Of a stretch of DNA of 64,000 nt, positions 61,066 to 64,000 are shown one piece after another. How positions within the stretch are numbered: position 1 is the first letter of the stretch; the number at the start of each line of letters is the position of its first letter. The DNA is taken from positions 1,116,001 to 1,180,000 of the forward strand of contig JAOTRX010000002.1 of the NCBI GenBank assembly GCA_030247675.1. The letters are read 5' to 3'. The notes below the pieces were generated by a model. That model saw only the letters and a list, made by a program, of their open reading frames with translations, was not told where the DNA came from and made no database searches. The translations under genes were made by a program, and so were the position numbers. Origin of the DNA: Desulforhopalus sp. Its GTDB lineage: Bacteria; Desulfobacterota; Desulfobulbia; Desulfobulbales; Desulfocapsaceae.

Positions 61066-61084
61066 TTTGAACCTTTTCAGGCTG
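61066..61084 (+). promoter_or_regulatory. ECF-type -35-like motif upstream of the sigma factor
   Basis: TTTGAACCTTTTCAGGCTG lies 12 bases before the sigma factor start codon and shares nearly all bases with the motif before the repeat-protein gene. The closeness to the ATG leaves little room for a leader, so the true translation start or the exact promoter is uncertain. Confidence 0.45.
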
Positions 61085-61095
61085 TCGAGAGACAT

Positions 61096-61659
61096 ATGAA
61101 CGAGGGCAGTGAATTCTTTGAAGAAGCGCATCTGATAGAACGGGTGACGGCAGGTGATGCGGACGCCTTCCGGCAGCTCTACGACCTGTCCTATGGCAAG
61201 GTTGCCCGGTATGTGCAAAAGGTGGCGGGCGATTACGGTCTGGCCGATGATATCGTCGCCCAGACATACACGGTGGCGTGGCAAAAGAGTGACACCTTCA
61301 GGGGCAACGGCAGAATCACCACCTGGTTGATCGGCATTGCCCGAAACATTATGTTCAGGGAGTTTCGAAAGAGCAAAAAGTACGTACCTTTTGAAGAGGA
61401 GTACAGCGCCGCGGAAACGAAAAGTCAGTTCAGGGTGGAGATCGAATCGACCAACGCGGCCCTGAAAGCGGCCCTGCAGAGCTTAAAGGTGAATCATCGA
61501 GAGATTCTTGAATTGGTCTTTTACCAGGACCTCAGTTACGGGGAGGTGTCGGAGCTGGTTGGAATACCGGTTAACACCGTAAAAACAAGAGTCTTTCATG
61601 CAAAACAGGCGCTCAAGGACGTGCTGGAAAAACAGGATATAAACAACTATGACCAATAA
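61096..61659 (+). CDS. ECF-type RNA polymerase sigma factor
   Basis: A 187-residue sigma-70 family protein of ECF size. Region 2 is FRQLYDLSYGKVARYV to TTWLIGIARNIM, including the DDIVAQTYTVAW stretch that binds core polymerase. Region 4 is REILELVFYQDLSYGEVSELV with the helix-turn-helix NTVKTRVFHAKQAL. It overlaps its anti-sigma gene by 11 nt. It is divergent from the repeat-protein operon and shares an upstream motif with it, so it probably controls that operon and itself. Confidence 0.92.
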   Translation: MNEGSEFFEEAHLIERVTAGDADAFRQLYDLSYGKVARYVQKVAGDYGLADDIVAQTYTVAWQKSDTFRGNGRITTWLIGIARNIMFREFRKSKKYVPFEEEYSAAETKSQFRVEIESTNAALKAALQSLKVNHREILELVFYQDLSYGEVSELVGIPVNTVKTRVFHAKQALKDVLEKQDINNYDQ

Positions 61660-62293
61660 AGATAAAGATATGGCGGAGTTGATCCCCGACTACTGCAATA
61701 ACCGCTTGGACGCACAGGGGAAAGCCGACTTTGAACGTCGTCTGATGGAAGATCCGGAGCTCCTCGATGAGTATAATGAGTTTCGCGGTTTTCAGAAATT
61801 GTACCGGCAGATCGACCCTGCCGAGCCGTCACCGTCCGATGCAATTTTTAAGAAGATATCCGGCAATATTCGGACCGAGCGCAAGTTTGCCGGCAAGGCA
61901 CCTGTCGAGGCTGGTACTGTGATGGAGTTGCTGGGCTCTTTTTGGCAGCGGCTCCGGCAATCCATCGCCGTGCCGTGGATGCTTGCCGCAGCGCAGGCGG
62001 TGGCAATCGTCTTACTCCTGGTGCCCTCTCCCCAGGACAACACCTACAGGACCTTGAGTGCCACCGACATGGCGGCAACTGCTGGTAAGGCTGGTATTAA
62101 TGTGGTGTTTCAACCGAACGCCCTGGAATCGGATATCCGCAACCTGTTGCACGGCATCCGCGGGTCGGTGCGCAGCGGTCCGAGCAGGGAAGGGCGCTAT
62201 GTGGTCGGCATCAGCGACCCGGGCGACCTCGATAAGACTGTACAGGTGCTCAAACAGTCGAATATAGTATTATTTGTGGAGGCGGTCCGCTAG
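61649..62293 (+). CDS. Membrane anti-sigma factor
   Basis: A 214-residue protein with an N-terminal cytoplasmic domain like other anti-sigma factors (MAELIPDYCNNRLDAQGKADFERRL), one membrane segment around residues 110-128 (WMLAAAQAVAIVLLL) and an 85-residue C-terminal domain outside the membrane. The zinc-binding His-x3-Cys-x2-Cys motif of many anti-sigmas is absent, leaving a single Cys. It is coupled to the sigma gene by overlap and should hold the sigma factor until an envelope signal is sensed. Confidence 0.8.
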   Translation: MTNKDKDMAELIPDYCNNRLDAQGKADFERRLMEDPELLDEYNEFRGFQKLYRQIDPAEPSPSDAIFKKISGNIRTERKFAGKAPVEAGTVMELLGSFWQRLRQSIAVPWMLAAAQAVAIVLLLVPSPQDNTYRTLSATDMAATAGKAGINVVFQPNALESDIRNLLHGIRGSVRSGPSREGRYVVGISDPGDLDKTVQVLKQSNIVLFVEAVR

Positions 62294-62376
62294 GGCCTTC
62301 GGCAGGTAATTGCGGTTTTGCAGAAACACATTTCGTGAAGCACCATTCCTCCTTGTGGGGGGCATGTAACCTGGTA

Positions 62377-64000
62377 ATGCCCATGACCAATCACTTCCGA
62401 CCGAGACTAGTCAGTAACGCGGCAAAACTATGGATTATCCTGTTCCTCATCCTCACCTCGCCCCTGCCGGCACATGCTGAGTCCATTGTCCAGGGCAAGG
62501 TCATTAATGCCCCGGCAAAACTTGAAGACAGCAGCAATATCGCCGAAGGCAGTGAAAACAGCGCCGCACAGTCGTCCGTTTCTCTGAAAAATTCCAGAAT
62601 GAGCGGCACCCTTGTCAACAGCACGCAAAGTAAAACCGCCGTTAACCTCGCCACCGGCAAGAGAAACGTCGCCAGTCAGGGCTCTGTTGCAGTCTCCCAG
62701 GGGACGGTCGAGGGCTCCGTCGTCAACAGTGTCGCGGTCAAATCGACGGCCAATCTGGCGGCAGGGACCGACAACAAGGCCGATCAGGGCGCCGTGCGCA
62801 TCGACAACAGCCGGATTCGTGGTGCGGTGACCAACACTGTGACGCTGCAGAAAAGCGCCAATATGGCCGCCGGTAAAGGTAATTCGGCATCCCAGGCGGC
62901 AATCGTCGTCGGGGGCGGACAGGTGGGTGGTGCGCTTGCCAATACCGCTACCGGCGATAACGCCGTCAATGCTGCCGCCGGCTACCGCAGTGAAGCAAGT
63001 CAAGCATCCATTGTCGTTGATGGGGGACAACCCGGAAGCGGCTCCGCTGCCACTATGCCGCAAAACGTTTGGCATGCGGATACTGGTGGCATGGGACAGG
63101 AAGAGGGCAGGACGCCGGCCTCTGCCGGCAAAAAAATGGTCATGGATGCTAAGGACAGGAAGGCTGCTCACTACGTACCCGGCCAGGTGGTTTTTCTCAT
63201 TGATAACAACAAGGCCGGTCTTGCCAATCTCGACCGGGCAGCGAAAAAGCACGGACTTACCGTCACTGAGAAAAACGTCCTGAAATCGCTTAACCGGATC
63301 ATGGTGGTGTCTTCCACGGCCAAGGACGCGGCGGCGGTTGCCGAGGCACTGAAAAGTGAATCCGGCGTCTATAATGCCCAGCCCAATTATGTCTTTGCCA
63401 CGATGGCCGGGCAAGATCCGATGAGTTCCATGCAGAATCTGGTCTCGATGCTCGATTTGCCGGAGGTGCACAACACGGTCAGCGGCAAGCATATCACCGT
63501 GGCGGTGGTCGACACCGGTGTCGAGGTAGAGCACGAGGACCTGCGTGCCCGTGTCGTTGGCCATCAGAACTTCATATCGGGCAGTGGCTATCAGGGGGAG
63601 ATTCACGGTACCGCCGTCGCCGGAATCATCGGTGCCGGCAAAAATGACTGCGGCATCGTCGGTATTGCCCCGGACGTATCTTTGCTGGCATTGCGGGCCT
63701 GCCGCCAGGTCAGTAAGACCTCGTCCGCCGGGGAATGCTTCTCGACCTCCCTGATGCGCTCCCTCGACGCCGCTATCTCCGCCAAAGTGCATGTGGTCAA
63801 TCTGAGCCTTGGGGCCTACGTCAACGATAGCCTTTTAAGCATGATGATCGACAGCGGGCACGACAAGGGGATCGTGTTTGCCGCCCCGGTGGGCAATGAT
63901 CCTGCGGCGGAGAACATCGCCTTTCCTGCTTCCCACAGCAAGGTCGTCAGTGTCGCCGGTTTTGATGAACTGGGCAATCCACTGCCCAATAAAAAACTGG
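62377..64000 (+). CDS. Secreted S8 subtilase with N-terminal fibre-like repeats (3' end outside window)
   Basis: An open frame of more than 540 residues runs off the window. A signal peptide is at residues 1-36 (WIILFLILTSPLPAHA). Residues 40-215 hold about five degenerate repeats of the kind in the ten-repeat protein (for example SANMAAGKGNSASQAAI and TANLAAGTDNKADQGAV). An inhibitor-like prodomain follows (VPGQVVFLIDNN ... GVYNAQPNYV), then the S8 domain with catalytic Asp in VVDTGVEVEHED and His in EIHGTAVAG. The catalytic Ser lies beyond the window. The start could be ATG 62377 or 62383. The gene follows the sigma/anti-sigma pair by 84 nt. The shared repeats suggest that it attaches to or processes the fibre protein. 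Confidence 0.75.
   Translation, partial: MPMTNHFRPRLVSNAAKLWIILFLILTSPLPAHAESIVQGKVINAPAKLEDSSNIAEGSENSAAQSSVSLKNSRMSGTLVNSTQSKTAVNLATGKRNVASQGSVAVSQGTVEGSVVNSVAVKSTANLAAGTDNKADQGAVRIDNSRIRGAVTNTVTLQKSANMAAGKGNSASQAAIVVGGGQVGGALANTATGDNAVNAAAGYRSEASQASIVVDGGQPGSGSAATMPQNVWHADTGGMGQEEGRTPASAGKKMVMDAKDRKAAHYVPGQVVFLIDNNKAGLANLDRAAKKHGLTVTEKNVLKSLNRIMVVSSTAKDAAAVAEALKSESGVYNAQPNYVFATMAGQDPMSSMQNLVSMLDLPEVHNTVSGKHITVAVVDTGVEVEHEDLRARVVGHQNFISGSGYQGEIHGTAVAGIIGAGKNDCGIVGIAPDVSLLALRACRQVSKTSSAGECFSTSLMRSLDAAISAKVHVVNLSLGAYVNDSLLSMMIDSGHDKGIVFAAPVGNDPAAENIAFPASHSKVVSVAGFDELGNPLPNKKL

Noticed and set aside
62428..63792. A 454-codon open frame on the minus strand
   Set aside because: It is antisense to the subtilase, whose catalytic Asp and His motifs and signal peptide are in the plus frame.

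Overview
The window is a chromosomal accessory region of a Gram-negative bacterium. Lipoprotein and signal-peptide genes, an ECF sigma/anti-sigma pair and a CsgG-like outer-membrane lipoprotein point that way. General gene content is compatible with a Desulfobacterota (deltaproteobacterial) host, but no rRNA or housekeeping marker is present, so the lineage is only a guess. Most genes are moderately GC-rich; clear AT-rich patches (16.3-17.2 kb, 42.7-46 kb) mark recently acquired DNA.

Layout. (1) 1-14.7 kb is a same-strand defence array. It starts with the end of an IetA-type AAA ATPase and an IetS-type subtilase, followed by the distal half of a type 3 BREX operon (brxHII, pglZ, brxA). A Hachiman pair (hamA, hamB) follows, coupled to an ADP-ribosylglycohydrolase and a PD-(D/E)XK nuclease-like protein. 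(2) 14.9-42.7 kb is an integrative element. It has a P4-type integrase, an AlpA regulator and a primase/ATPase module at its left end, then cargo: a giant GHKL-ATPase/DUF3883 protein, a type I restriction system with an embedded fic gene and its own small Xre regulator, a Septu-like ATPase/HNH pair, and a complete four-gene Wadjet (JetABCD) system. (3) 42.7-47.9 kb is a second, small AT-rich island with a TIGR04255 protein, an unknown protein and a retropepsin-like protease, plus a second tyrosine recombinase and an AbiE toxin-antitoxin pair. The ends of (2) and (3) carry a 20-23 bp repeat followed exactly 79 nt later by a tmRNA/tRNA-like 3' end (..TCCACCA) and a terminator, which suggests tandem integration at one target. 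(4) 48-53.5 kb is a mosaic of fic, eamA, an orphan antitoxin beside a toxin remnant, a MntA/HepT-type pair with an apparent frameshift, and another fic gene framed by 55-bp inverted repeats. (5) 53.5-57 kb is more ordinary chromosome: a flavodoxin, two CBS-domain proteins and an M48 protease. (6) 57.1-64 kb is a coherent surface-fibre-like locus. One operon encodes a secreted ten-repeat protein, a CsgG-like lipoprotein and an LPP20-like protein. It is divergent from an ECF sigma factor, its anti-sigma factor and a subtilase whose N-terminal region carries related repeats.

The most interesting parts are the possible curli-like system in (6), the three-gene TIGR04255/retropepsin module in (3), and the nesting and stacking of known defence systems in (1) and (2). 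All family assignments come from reading motifs by eye; no database search was possible.
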